Below, one piece after another: positions 44,708 through 54,212 of a stretch of DNA of 64,000 bases. Position numbers and translations under genes: made by a program. The notes beneath the pieces are model-generated. The model saw nothing but the letters and a program-made list of their open reading frames with translations. It was not told where the DNA came from and made no database searches. The stretch spans positions 1-64,000 of the forward strand of contig JAAZXR010000010.1 of the NCBI GenBank assembly GCA_014240065.1, in the 5' to 3' direction. How positions within the stretch are numbered: position 1 is the stretch's first letter; each line of letters opens with the position of its first letter. The stretch comes from Myxococcales bacterium. Its GTDB lineage: Bacteria > Myxococcota_A > Polyangia > Nannocystales > Nannocystaceae.

Positions 44708-45199
44708 ATGGGCGAGCGATATTCCCCTCTTTGCTGCCGGTTCAAGCGGGTCCGCTTGCTCGCAGCGGCCTCCTTATGGTTCGTGGCGAGCACGGCGACC
44801 CCTTCACCGCTGAGCGCAGCGGACACCTGCAACCCGGACCTTTTGTGTGCGATCGCCGGCTCCGTCACGTTCAAGCCGGAGGCGACGATCTCTCGGGGCT
44901 CACTGCGCAAGGACTACAAGAAATACCGACGGCGAAAGAAAGTTCCGGTCACGTTCATCGTCGCGGAAGGTCGGGCCTCCGTGTTCGTCGACGGTGTCTA
45001 CGAGGGCACCACGCCCACAGACCCGATCCCGCTGCGCCCCGGGCGGCACGACGTCCAGCTGCGCGACAAAGAGCTCGTCGTGTCTCAGGGGGTGATGAGA
45101 ATCTCCACCCGCAGCGATGAGGCGGTCATGAAGGTTCGACATCCCTCCGCGCGACCCTCGGCGAAGCCCCGCGGAGGCAGCGGACCCCCGACGATGTAG
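44708..45199 (+). CDS. Small exported PEGA-like protein
   Basis: A 163-residue protein starting one base after the upstream stop. Signal peptide with core RLLAAASLWFVASTATPSPL, cleavage near SAA. Residues ~75-120 match a PEGA unit: RASVFVDGVYEGTTPTDPIP then LRPGRHDVQLRD. The C-terminus is Pro/Arg-rich. Likely translated together with the upstream protein. Function unknown, envelope-associated. Confidence 0.65.
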   Translation: MGERYSPLCCRFKRVRLLAAASLWFVASTATPSPLSAADTCNPDLLCAIAGSVTFKPEATISRGSLRKDYKKYRRRKKVPVTFIVAEGRASVFVDGVYEGTTPTDPIPLRPGRHDVQLRDKELVVSQGVMRISTRSDEAVMKVRHPSARPSAKPRGGSGPPTM

Positions 45200-45238
45200 C
45201 GCCCTCGCGAGGCGTGAAGGCCCCGCGCGCTCGGTCGC

Positions 45239-46234
45239 TCACTTCACCGAGTAGCGGAGGTCCATGGCGATATTCTGCTCGAGGACCATCTCACCGAAGG
45301 AGATCGTCATGAGGATATCGAGCTTGCTCGCCCGAGGGATCGCCATGGAGGGCTCCACCTCGATGGTCCCAGACACTTCTTGATCCACCGCCACGAACGC
45401 GCTCTGGCCCCCTTGGCTCATCTCTTTCGCGCCGCTCGCCACGACCTCAATGGCCAGGCTGCTGATCGCGCCTTCGCCTTCGCCTGCGCCGGCAGGCGCC
45501 GTGATCGAGTACGCCTTCTCGAACTCCATGGGAATCTCTTGGCCGAACAAATTGATGTCCTTCTCCTCGGTCATGGTCTTGGTCGGGTCGCCAAAGATGA
45601 GACTCGGCACGGGGAACTCTGGCGGGCGGGCGAGGCTCAGGAACTGGCTCCCCAAGGCTTCCGCAACCATCTCCTTCGAGAGCTTGGGGCTCTCTCCTTC
45701 CGCGGGCTTTTCTTCGCCTTCCTCGGTCTCCTTGGCCGCCGCCTCCCGCGCTTTCGCCTCTGCGGCTTTGGCGACGTTTTCGGGCAAGGCCTTGGCCATC
45801 TCGTCGTCGTCTTCCCCCTTCAGATCGATCACCCAATAAGAGGTCTGGCCCACCACGTCGCCGACCAGGCTCTGCACGTCGATGTCACCAAACTGCTTCT
45901 TCATGACGCCGTCGGAGCTCGCCGCCTCCACCGCGACCACGCGCCCGACCACCTTCAAATGTGTGTCGTCCATGGGCTCAAAGCTGTACTCCGCCTCCCC
46001 CGTGATCGACATGGTGCCGGCTTGTGCGCCCGCCATCTCCATGGACACGGTGCCCGCAGCCGTGAGCGCGACGCCGGTGGCCGGGTACCGCAGCGTCACC
46101 GAATTGCTGGCCTCCGCCGAGGTGCTGTCCGCGGGCGACACCGTCTCCGCCGTCGATTTCTTGCACGCGGGGGTCACCGCGACGCACAGGAGCATGGAGT
46201 ACAGAACCGGCCGGGTCAGGAGGCGACGTAACAT
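45239..46234 (-). CDS. Hypothetical lipoprotein
   Basis: A 331-residue protein with signal MLRRLLTRPVLYSMLLCVAV and a possible lipobox TPAC. The mature part shows alternating hydrophobic strands (VALTAAGTVSMEMAGAQAG, HLKVVGRVVAVEA, LEQNIAMDLRYSVK), with a Lys/Glu/Ala helical insertion around 150-195. No named family recognised; the strand pattern would suit a periplasmic beta-sandwich. Convergent with the PEGA-like gene and divergent from the YkgJ gene. Confidence 0.65.
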   Translation of the reverse strand: MLRRLLTRPVLYSMLLCVAVTPACKKSTAETVSPADSTSAEASNSVTLRYPATGVALTAAGTVSMEMAGAQAGTMSITGEAEYSFEPMDDTHLKVVGRVVAVEAASSDGVMKKQFGDIDVQSLVGDVVGQTSYWVIDLKGEDDDEMAKALPENVAKAAEAKAREAAAKETEEGEEKPAEGESPKLSKEMVAEALGSQFLSLARPPEFPVPSLIFGDPTKTMTEEKDINLFGQEIPMEFEKAYSITAPAGAGEGEGAISSLAIEVVASGAKEMSQGGQSAFVAVDQEVSGTIEVEPSMAIPRASKLDILMTISFGEMVLEQNIAMDLRYSVK

Positions 46235-46367
46235 GGGCGCACGCTAGCGCCTGAGCGAAGCAGACGCAACACGCGACAGCAGGCCCCCAGCGGCACATTT
46301 GAGCGGTCGCAAGCCCTCGCCCGTCGGCAGTGGACCAAAGGGCGCTCTCCCTGCTAAACCCACGCCC

Positions 46368-47291
46368 ATGTCGTGGCTCGCCGACCTGTTTCGACCTCGG
46401 ATCCGACTCCCGAGGGACGTCCGCACCAAGGTGCCGCGCAAGGCTCGCAAAGCCGCCGCGCAACCCCTCGCGGGGATGCAGCGGGTGGTGGACGAGCTCG
46501 GCGCCCTGTCCGGCATCGCAGACATCGGCGCCGAGAAGCGGGCGCCCCGCGGTTTCTACGGGAAGATCGATGAGTTCCTCGAGCTCTACGACGCCTACGT
46601 CGAGGCCGCCACGCACGCCATGGGACTCGAAGGCGCCGCCAAAGCCGGCACCCCCGAAGGTCGCGGCGCCTGCTGTGCCGCGCCGATGACCGTGAGCGCC
46701 GTCGAGGCCATGCGCATCTACCGAGAGGTCCGCACGTGGCGCGACTTTCCACAGGTCGGGCAATCCCTCGCCGCGCTCGGCCAACAACAATTCACGGACA
46801 TCCAAGCGTTTCAAAAAGGGGCCGACCCCGAGAAAATGCGCGTCGCGGGCCGCGCCCTCCAGAAAGGACGCCAACGCTTCGCCCAACGGGGCGAGCCGTG
46901 CCCGTTGCTCGACACAAAAAAAGGCAAGTGTCGCGCGTGGTCGGTTCGACCCCTCAGCTGCCGCATGCACCACGTGCTCCCTCCCACGGAACGCGCGCAC
47001 CCCCAGCACGAAGCGCACGATCGCGTCGATGTTCGAAACATTCGCATCCCGATCCGCAAGCAGGCCGCGCTTCAACAGCTCGACAAGCGCATGGGGCTCG
47101 GGCTCGCGCCCTTCATGTACGCAGGCGTACTACAGCTGCTCGAGCTGGCGCAGGGGGAGCTGATCCCCGAGACAGGCGAAGCGGTGCAGCGCATGGGTCA
47201 AGATGGCCGCGTGCAGCAGCGGGCGAACCGCAACGTCAAACACGCCAAAAAATTTAAGGGCAAGGCCAAGAGCAAGGGGCGCCGGAAATGA
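46368..47291 (+). CDS. YkgJ-family cysteine-cluster protein
   Basis: A 307-residue cytoplasmic protein with a YkgJ zinc/iron-binding cysteine cluster: GRGACCAAPMTVSAVEA, PCPLLDTKKGKCRAWSVRP and LSCRMHH. This is the C-C...PC-x-L-x(6)-C-x(7)-RP-x2-CR order of the family. The N-terminal ~60 residues are basic, and the C-terminus ends in a Lys/Arg-rich tail (KHAKKFKGKAKSKGRRK) that could bind nucleic acid. YkgJ proteins are uncharacterised metal-binding proteins. ATG 46368 preferred over 46299. A strong hairpin follows the gene. Confidence 0.82.
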   Translation: MSWLADLFRPRIRLPRDVRTKVPRKARKAAAQPLAGMQRVVDELGALSGIADIGAEKRAPRGFYGKIDEFLELYDAYVEAATHAMGLEGAAKAGTPEGRGACCAAPMTVSAVEAMRIYREVRTWRDFPQVGQSLAALGQQQFTDIQAFQKGADPEKMRVAGRALQKGRQRFAQRGEPCPLLDTKKGKCRAWSVRPLSCRMHHVLPPTERAHPQHEAHDRVDVRNIRIPIRKQAALQQLDKRMGLGLAPFMYAGVLQLLELAQGELIPETGEAVQRMGQDGRVQQRANRNVKHAKKFKGKAKSKGRRK

Positions 47292-47325
47292 CGCCGCACT
47301 TTTTCTTGACCGACCCAAATTAGAC

Positions 47326-47363
47326 CTCCTCGTGGCGCGCACGCGGATGCGCACCACGAGGAG
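47326..47363 (+). repeat. 16-bp inverted repeat after the YkgJ gene, flanked by short direct repeats
   Basis: CTCCTCGTGGCGCGCA (47326-47341) pairs with TGCGCACCACGAGGAG (47348-47363), 15 of 16 positions, with a 6-nt loop. The similar strings CCAAATTAGACCTCC and CCAAATTGAGACCTTCC lie at its two sides. It has no T-run, so it is not a classical terminator. It could be a small REP/MITE-like element or an mRNA-stabilising hairpin. Confidence 0.65.
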
Positions 47364-47436
47364 CCAAATTGAGACCTTCCGTGCGGCGCCGTCGCGCGGT
47401 GCTACGCTTTTCTTGAAGACGAATAGCGAGCCCCAC

Positions 47437-48087
47437 ATGAAATCCCTAGCGCAGCTGAAGCCTACCCAAAGGTCGCGCAGCGCCTACCACGAGGCGGGGC
47501 ATTTTGTCGTGGCGCTCGCGCTAGATTCCCCGGCGCTTCAAGTTCGAGCGCTGCACATCGTGGAGTCTGAGCGGCACACGGGCGCGGTCGTCACCGACAG
47601 CGACGGCATCTACGACTGGGACGACGCGCGAGAGGTGTGCACCATCTTGTTGGCGGGATTCCACGCCGAGAGTCAGTTCTCGGGCGAGCCCATGATCGAG
47701 GCCGCCGCCACCGACCTGCTGCAGGCGGAGGAGCTGATCCGGGAGCTCTCCGACTCACCGCAACACTGGACCACCCACGCCATGGAGATCAGCGCGCGCG
47801 CGCGACGAATCGTCTCCATGTATTGGCCCGCCATCGACGCCCTCGCGCGTGAGCTGCTTTGCAGCTCGCGAATCGACGAGCCTCGCGCCAGAGATATCGT
47901 CGCCAAACACCGCCCCTCTCCACCTCCCCGCAAAGTCCGATCCCGTGGGGGCGCGAGGCGGTGGTCGTCACACTGCAGGGCGAGCCCCCTCAGTCAGCGA
48001 CTCGGGGATTCGTTGCGGATACAACGCGCCGCGAGCGGGGTGCCCTCCGGTAAATCAACAGACACCCAGGGCGCCGAAGGATCGTAG
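47437..48087 (+). CDS. Stand-alone M41 (FtsH)-like peptidase domain
   Basis: A 216-residue protein. AYHEAGHFVVALAL matches the FtsH zinc motif HEAGH. LLAGFHAESQFSGEP and EAAATDLLQAEELIREL correspond to the GGRAAEE...DL-x-x-A segment that supplies the third zinc ligand Asp. FtsH AAA+ ATPase and transmembrane parts are absent. Because it has no unfoldase, it might process specific or unfolded substrates, or need a partner. The last ~50 residues (after RDIVAKHRPSPP) are basic, low-complexity and overlap the opposite-strand gene by 94 bp, so the natural end may be earlier or shifted. Confidence 0.7.
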   Translation: MKSLAQLKPTQRSRSAYHEAGHFVVALALDSPALQVRALHIVESERHTGAVVTDSDGIYDWDDAREVCTILLAGFHAESQFSGEPMIEAAATDLLQAEELIRELSDSPQHWTTHAMEISARARRIVSMYWPAIDALARELLCSSRIDEPRARDIVAKHRPSPPPRKVRSRGGARRWSSHCRASPLSQRLGDSLRIQRAASGVPSGKSTDTQGAEGS

Positions 48088-49463
48088 GCCTCGGTCTTCT
48101 TGATCGCGCCGTCGAGCGTCCAAAACGGACCAGGGCCCGCGAACCCCGAGGAGAGGCCGGATCCCGGGGCCAATTCACTCCGCATCGGCAGCCGGAACCC
48201 ATCGTTGCGATCACCGGCTTCAGGGACGCGAAGCTCGCGACAAAACGCGCGGGCCTCGGCGAGATTGACGGCGTCGGCGACTCCGCCAAAGATCTCAAAG
48301 GCGCCGATTCGCTTCGTCCCTGGGACGGTCGGCGCCACCGCTGGGACCGTCAAGACCTCATCGGAGGCGCGCAGGTCGCTCGCGCAGCGAAACCCAACGC
48401 GCGATGATGGACCGATCGAAGACCACGGCGCGAGCCCCCCTCGGGAACTCTCACGCGGCGCGGCAGCGCGCGGTAAATCAACCCCCAGGCGCCGGTTCGC
48501 GACGCGCCCGTACTTGACAACATGACGCCGCAGATCCGGCGACCCCTTCGCCTCCTCGGCGACGCCGAGCTTCGCGTCATGCTCGCGACGCGCGACGGCG
48601 ACGGGGCCCGTCTTGGAGCGAAATTCCCCGGCGAGGAAACGACGCAGGCCCGCGTCGTCGTCGTAGGCGTCGGCGACCCACTCCATCACGCCGATCCCCA
48701 TCCCGAAGATGCCGAAGTAGCCGCGATCGACGTGGGTCAAATTCGTCGGGAGCGGACCTTGAGGGAGCTCGTCGTTGACCTCATTCCCCCAAGGGAATGT
48801 GCGGCCGTCCACGCCGCGCGCCGCGTACTCCCACTCCGCCTCCGTCGGCAGCCTGCCGCCCCGGGCCTCGCAGAACGCCTGCGCCTGCGCGTGCGACACG
48901 CAGGCTTGGGGGAACAGATCCGCCATGCCGGCAAAGCGCTCCGGCACGCTCGCGGGCTCACCTTCAGGGCACTGGGTGGGGGTGCAGCGCCCCTCGGCGA
49001 CGCACGCGGCGTAGGCCTTCTTCGTCACCTCGTGGAGGTCGATGAAGAAGCTCTCCACACTGGACAGCCTCGGTGGGTTCGCGGACCATCGAACGTAGGG
49101 CGGCGTGGTCCCGACGAGGACATTGTAGAGCCGAGGGATATCCCCCATCACAAATTCACCCGAGGGGATCTGCACGCGCTGCACATAGCCCGCGTCGTAG
49201 GTCTTGAGGGTCACGCAGCTGCCATCTCCTCTCCTCCCTGTCATCGGTCCACAAGCGGCGGCGTCGACCGCGGCGGACGGATCCACCGCCGAGGAGGGCT
49301 CCCCTGCATCCTCCTCGAGGGGGCGTGGCGTCGGGGCCGGAATCGCTCGGTCGAGATGCTCATGTTGCGGACTCGGACCCGAACACCCAGCGCCGACAAA
49401 CAACGTCGCCGCGAGCACCCCACCATGGCACCGTCGGCTCGGGCCACGCGACAACAGCGTCAT
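47994..49463 (-). CDS. FGE/SUMF1-like domain lipoprotein
   Basis: A 489-residue lipoprotein (signal ending GAGC). The formylglycine-generating-enzyme fold covers ~85-395: VQIPSGEFVMGDIP, SVESFFIDLHEVTKKAY, GGRLPTEAEWEYAARG, RTFPWGNE, MGIGVMEWVADAY and GFRCASDL. A second, partial repeat follows (GAFEIFGGVADAVNLAEARAF, DGFRLPMRSELA). FGE-like proteins modify sulfatases or bind ligands; no sulfatase is nearby and the copper Cys pair is not evident, so a binding role is possible. ATG 49463 overlaps the symporter stop by 4 bp, and the three genes of this operon are coupled. Confidence 0.8.
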   Translation of the reverse strand: MTLLSRGPSRRCHGGVLAATLFVGAGCSGPSPQHEHLDRAIPAPTPRPLEEDAGEPSSAVDPSAAVDAAACGPMTGRRGDGSCVTLKTYDAGYVQRVQIPSGEFVMGDIPRLYNVLVGTTPPYVRWSANPPRLSSVESFFIDLHEVTKKAYAACVAEGRCTPTQCPEGEPASVPERFAGMADLFPQACVSHAQAQAFCEARGGRLPTEAEWEYAARGVDGRTFPWGNEVNDELPQGPLPTNLTHVDRGYFGIFGMGIGVMEWVADAYDDDAGLRRFLAGEFRSKTGPVAVARREHDAKLGVAEEAKGSPDLRRHVVKYGRVANRRLGVDLPRAAAPRESSRGGLAPWSSIGPSSRVGFRCASDLRASDEVLTVPAVAPTVPGTKRIGAFEIFGGVADAVNLAEARAFCRELRVPEAGDRNDGFRLPMRSELAPGSGLSSGFAGPGPFWTLDGAIKKTEAYDPSAPWVSVDLPEGTPLAARCIRNESPSR

Positions 49464-50974
49464 CCCGCCCCCAACTCGAACTTCGCCAGGTGGTCCGGGC
49501 TGTTGCGCGTGGTCCATAGCGAGACGCATACCAAGACAACGGCGTTCACCGCCACCGATAGGAACCCGATTTCGAACCCGCCGGGATTCACGAGCGCGTA
49601 AAAGGCGGGATCAGCGTGCTGCAGCGCGAATAATCCCAGCGCGCAGAGCAACCCACTGGCGAGACCGAGCTCGCCTCCCCGCCGCGTCGCGCCCCGCCAG
49701 TACAACCCGAACAGCACGAGCGGAAGGAACTGGACCGGGATCGCGTACGACAGCAACAGCAACTCCACCACAGGGAGCGATCCTGCGAGCGCGAAGAGCT
49801 GCCAACCAAGGAGCGCGAACAACAGCACAAAAACGCGAATGGCCGTGGTCTGCGCCCGCTCCCCCATCGAGCGCCCGGCAGCCTGCACCCACACATCACG
49901 GACGAAGATGGAGGCGGCGCCATGGAGCAAGGCATCACCCGTCGACATCGACGCCGCCAAGATAGCGAACGCGATCCCCGCCATGAGGATCCCATGATCG
50001 CCGAGCCACTGCACGAAGCTCCCGGGATCGGGGTGGTGCTCTGGGAGACGCGCGATCCACAACAACACCGAGTCATCGCTCGGGCCCCCGAGGGCGACGG
50101 CGGTGTAGCCCAAGAAAACCAGGGGCAACAAAAACAGCAGGAAGGTCGGGTACATGGCGACCGACAGCTGCACGAGGCGAGCGCTGCGCGCGGTGAAGCA
50201 CTTCATAAACACGTGCGGCCACATGGAGAAACCGAGCACGGACAAGAGCACCTCGGAGGTGTAGCGAAAGTCGCTCGTCTGAGCCTGTGGACCGGGCAGG
50301 GTCAAGTGCGCCGGATGCCGCGCGACGATCTCGTCAAAGAGACCCTCGACACCGCCGAAGTATGCCGCTGGCACCGCCAAACCCACAGTCCAAACGACGA
50401 CCAACATGACGATGCCTTGCAACACGTTGGTCCAGCCGACCCCACGCACGCCCCCGAGGACGACGTACGAGACGACGACCGCGTAGACGCATGCGGCGCC
50501 GGCCAATCGGCTCCACCCCGTCACCGCTTCGAGGACGATTCCAGCGCCCTTCATCTGGATGACGAGGTACGGCACGAAGCTCGCGACGCTCGCGATCCCC
50601 ATCAACCCGGTGATCCAGCGGCTCTCAAATCGCGCCCCGACAAATTCGGCCTGCGTGACATAGCCGAAGCGCGCGCCGATGCGCCGTATCTTCGCGCCCA
50701 TGAAGAACAAGGGCACGAAGCCCACGCTCCCGAACGCGAAGATATAAAACATGTCGCTGCCCTTCGCGACGACCCGTTGCGGGGTGCCAAGCAGCGCATA
50801 CGCCGAGAAGATCGTGGCCCCCATCACGAAGTACATCAGCACCGGGCCAAACGCGCGATCTCCGGCGACAAAATCGGTGACCCCTCCCGCGCCCTTGCGC
50901 CCCGCGATCAACCCGAGCGCGAGCGCGACGGCGAGATAGCCGAACACCACGACCGCGGCGAGCGGTTCGCTCAT
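49460..50974 (-). CDS. Sodium:solute symporter (SSS family)
   Basis: A 504-residue membrane protein with about thirteen hydrophobic segments, starting MSEPLAAVVVFGYLAVALAL. Landmarks: the FVAGDRAFGPVLMYFVMGAT region near the Na-binding helix, GYVTQAEFVGARF, a GGVRGVGWTNVLQGIVMLVV-like helix and the ILAASMSTGDALLHGAAS helix. These are typical of PanF/PutP-type transporters. Substrate not deducible. Start overlaps the DUF3311 gene stop by ATGA, and its stop overlaps the start of the FGE-like gene. In-frame starts as far as 51274 would run through the partner gene and are rejected. Confidence 0.9.
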   Translation of the reverse strand: MSEPLAAVVVFGYLAVALALGLIAGRKGAGGVTDFVAGDRAFGPVLMYFVMGATIFSAYALLGTPQRVVAKGSDMFYIFAFGSVGFVPLFFMGAKIRRIGARFGYVTQAEFVGARFESRWITGLMGIASVASFVPYLVIQMKGAGIVLEAVTGWSRLAGAACVYAVVVSYVVLGGVRGVGWTNVLQGIVMLVVVWTVGLAVPAAYFGGVEGLFDEIVARHPAHLTLPGPQAQTSDFRYTSEVLLSVLGFSMWPHVFMKCFTARSARLVQLSVAMYPTFLLFLLPLVFLGYTAVALGGPSDDSVLLWIARLPEHHPDPGSFVQWLGDHGILMAGIAFAILAASMSTGDALLHGAASIFVRDVWVQAAGRSMGERAQTTAIRVFVLLFALLGWQLFALAGSLPVVELLLLSYAIPVQFLPLVLFGLYWRGATRRGGELGLASGLLCALGLFALQHADPAFYALVNPGGFEIGFLSVAVNAVVLVCVSLWTTRNSPDHLAKFELGAG

Positions 50975-51237
50975 CGGCGCCCTCCCGCGGCCCCGTGCTC
51001 CTCGGCGCCGTCGGCGCCCGAGACCTCCCTCGAATCCACCACGCGGGCGAAGTAGAGCCCCAGCAACACGACGGCGTTGGCGGTCACGACACCGAGCACA
51101 TAACAAAGCGACCACGGCATGCCGAACACCCGCGGCTCGACGTGGTTGCCGAAGGTCGAGAACAGTGGCCACACGAGGCTCGCGGTCGCCAACAAAAAAT
51201 ATGCGACCGCGAGTCGGGTCCAGCGCGCGTTTGTCAT
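50971..51237 (-). CDS. DUF3311-like small membrane partner of the symporter
   Basis: An 88-residue two-helix membrane protein. WTRLAVAYFLLATASLVWPLF forms the first helix. VFGMPWSLCYVLGVVTANAV and the following LLGLYFARVVD form the second, matching the VFGMPxxxWY... signature of DUF3311. Genes of this type usually sit just before SSS transporters and may be auxiliary subunits. First gene of the three-gene operon. ATG 51237 has no strong ribosome site. Confidence 0.75.
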   Translation of the reverse strand: MTNARWTRLAVAYFLLATASLVWPLFSTFGNHVEPRVFGMPWSLCYVLGVVTANAVVLLGLYFARVVDSREVSGADGAEEHGAAGGRR

Positions 51238-51622
51238 GGTGGCGAGCATCGCACGAAGGCGGCGCCCACCGCACATCTCGGGCGGGAGATCGCGCCGCGC
51301 GAGGTTGGACGCCAGGCGCAGCCCGTCGCTGCGCTCCCTTCGCTGCGCGCGCACATGCAGCCCACGCTCAACGGGTGGCCGATTCTCAGCCCCGCGCGCA
51401 TCCGTCTCGACGGACAAACCTTCGACGTGTCCAAGGTTGGGCGCGCAACTAGCGGAGTCGGGTGCGCATCTAGCGGTGATTGTCACGCGCCTGAGACGCG
51501 AGTTGCGAGCGGCCTGCGCGAGGCCCCGGCGCCCGCGTCGAGATGATCGAGGTCTGCGTGGCGATTCCACGATTCTCGACCATGCTCCAGACGAGGAGGC
51601 GACACCACCTCGGGAGTCCAAA
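51238..51622. other. Divergent intergenic region with CTAGCGG direct repeats
   Basis: About 385 bp between the DUF3311 start and the next plus-strand gene. It holds two 13-bp near-identical direct repeats, GCGCAACTAGCGG (51443-51455) and GCGCATCTAGCGG (51464-51476), 21 bp apart start-to-start (two helical turns). A related AACTAGCGGT lies at 52108-52117. Operator function is speculative. Confidence 0.4.
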
Positions 51623-52063
51623 ATGAGCCTACGCGGAAATATTGAGCACATCGTACATTGCAACGGCATCGAGGCTGCGCTCGTGCGAATCGAACAACAA
51701 CCAGACACATTTTCAGACACATTTTCAGGCGATGACCACTGGAATCGCACCCTCGCCAAAGCCCTCGACGTGTTCCGCTTGTCCGATGAATCCAGCGTCC
51801 GTATCGTCGTCGGTAGACACACCCTCGTCGTGCAGCGAGAGCGAGACGAGCAGGTCGCCGTCGCGCTCTTGACGGGTCACCCCATGGCCAAATCGCTGCG
51901 ACGGATGTTGCGGCGGATGGGGCGAAAAGACCGCGGGCCGCTGGTCAGCCCCCGCAATGCCGACGCCCAACAGCTGTCGGCATCACCTCCCCATATCGAG
52001 CGGTCGCCCACTCGCCTCGGCGCAGACGACGGGCCTGAGATCCACGCCTTGCTCTCGTTTTGA
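51623..52063 (+). CDS. Hypothetical protein, possible roadblock-like fold
   Basis: A 146-residue protein, ATG 51623 with GGAG 7 bp upstream. No named family. The central part (SVRIVVGRHTLVVQRERDEQ and VAVALLTGHPMAKSLRRMLR) has the strand-strand-helix rhythm of small alpha/beta signalling modules such as roadblock/LC7, but this is a weak impression. The C-terminus is low-complexity. A 12-bp tandem duplication (GACACATTTTCA, 51704-51715 and 51716-51727) encodes a repeated DTFS. Convergent with the tryptophan dioxygenase gene. Confidence 0.5.
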   Translation: MSLRGNIEHIVHCNGIEAALVRIEQQPDTFSDTFSGDDHWNRTLAKALDVFRLSDESSVRIVVGRHTLVVQRERDEQVAVALLTGHPMAKSLRRMLRRMGRKDRGPLVSPRNADAQQLSASPPHIERSPTRLGADDGPEIHALLSF

Positions 52064-52119
52064 CGCGCCACGTCGACCCGCGGGAACTGTGCGCACCTCA
52101 CGCCGAGAACTAGCGGTCA

Positions 52120-52153
52120 CCGCGGCGCCAAGCCTGGGCCGAGAGCGCCGCGG
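52120..52153. repeat. Inverted repeat between convergent genes
   Basis: CCGCGGCGC (52120-52128) and GCGCCGCGG (52145-52153) form a perfect 9-bp stem with a 16-nt loop in the 99-bp gap between two convergent stops. It may act as a bidirectional transcription barrier, although no T-run is present. Confidence 0.45.
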
Positions 52154-52162
52154 CGCCTGCGA

Positions 52163-53272
<1,110 letters not shown>

Positions 53273-53528
53273 AACCGCGACGCTGCCACTGAAGCGAGCG
53301 ACTCGCAAGCACGAACAAAGATCCCCTCCGAAGGCCTCCCCCCCTCCTCCACCAGAGCATATGCCCACGCGCGACCGCGGATCTACGCGAGGGATCATCT
53401 TTGCACCACGAGCGTCGCTTGATACCCCTCCAGATCCGAGTCAGCCTTCTAAAGCCCGCGCGACGCGGCTCACGCCCCGTGCCTCAACATGAGCCAGTCG
53501 AGCCACCGTCGGAAGCGAAAGGAACACC

Positions 53529-54188
53529 ATGAGCCAACCCTCATCCATCTCACGTAACCTCCAACGTCTTCGCTCGGCCTCCGCGAGACTCAACGACCGG
53601 ACGACGCGGGTCCACGAGATCATCGCATCGCTTGAGGCGGCCCTCGGCACCATCGATCTTGATTTTAAGTACGTCCATCCGCATCCCGTCGACGAGCGAG
53701 CCTTCAACGGTCCGGCGGGCAAGCGGGTCATCGAGCTCCAGTTTTTGTGCTACGCGTCCGTCGGCGGAAAATTTCGTCTCGGGATCAAGTCGCTCAAGGT
53801 GCTCGAGAGCAAGCAGTCCATGGCGACCGAGCGGCCGGGACAAGTGCGCGTCCTCGCGGACGCTCCGACACATCTCATGCACCGCGCCATCGACTTGCTC
53901 GCCCCACTCATCGAGGGACTCACCGCAGAGGTCGAGCGCGCCGCCGACGACCTCTCTCGGCGATGTGACCGCATCGAGTGGCTCACCAACGACATCAAGG
54001 GCGTGATCAGTCCGCCCGTGGTCACCGAGCGCCCCGCCGAATCGAGGAGCGTGCGCGGAAATCTGCACGAAGGACCTCCGTCCGATCGAGGCGTTCACGG
54101 GCCACGAAAGACCCGCCCTCGCCGCAACACGCCGCCGAGAGTCATCATCAATCGCGCCCCCGCTCGTCGCCCAACGCCCGCCCCCTGA
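53529..54188 (+). CDS. Hypothetical coiled-coil/basic-tail protein
   Basis: A 219-residue protein with a good ribosome site (AAAGGA 7 bp before ATG 53529). Two helical regions with heptad-like spacing (NLQRLRSASARLNDRTTRVHEII and LIEGLTAEVERAADDLSRRC) flank a central beta-rich stretch, KYVHPHPVDERAFNGPAGKR and IELQFLCYASVGGKFRLGIKS. The last ~50 residues are Arg/Pro-rich. No family recognised. Divergent from the tryptophan dioxygenase gene and convergent with the SctV-like gene. Confidence 0.65.
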   Translation: MSQPSSISRNLQRLRSASARLNDRTTRVHEIIASLEAALGTIDLDFKYVHPHPVDERAFNGPAGKRVIELQFLCYASVGGKFRLGIKSLKVLESKQSMATERPGQVRVLADAPTHLMHRAIDLLAPLIEGLTAEVERAADDLSRRCDRIEWLTNDIKGVISPPVVTERPAESRSVRGNLHEGPPSDRGVHGPRKTRPRRNTPPRVIINRAPARRPTPAP

Positions 54189-54212
54189 ACGAACGCGGAT
54201 CGCCTGAGCTCC

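Noticed and set aside
50975-51274. Extension of the symporter frame to 51274.
   Set aside because: Antiparallel reading frame of the DUF3311 gene; MSEPLAAVVV at 50974 starts a proper first helix.
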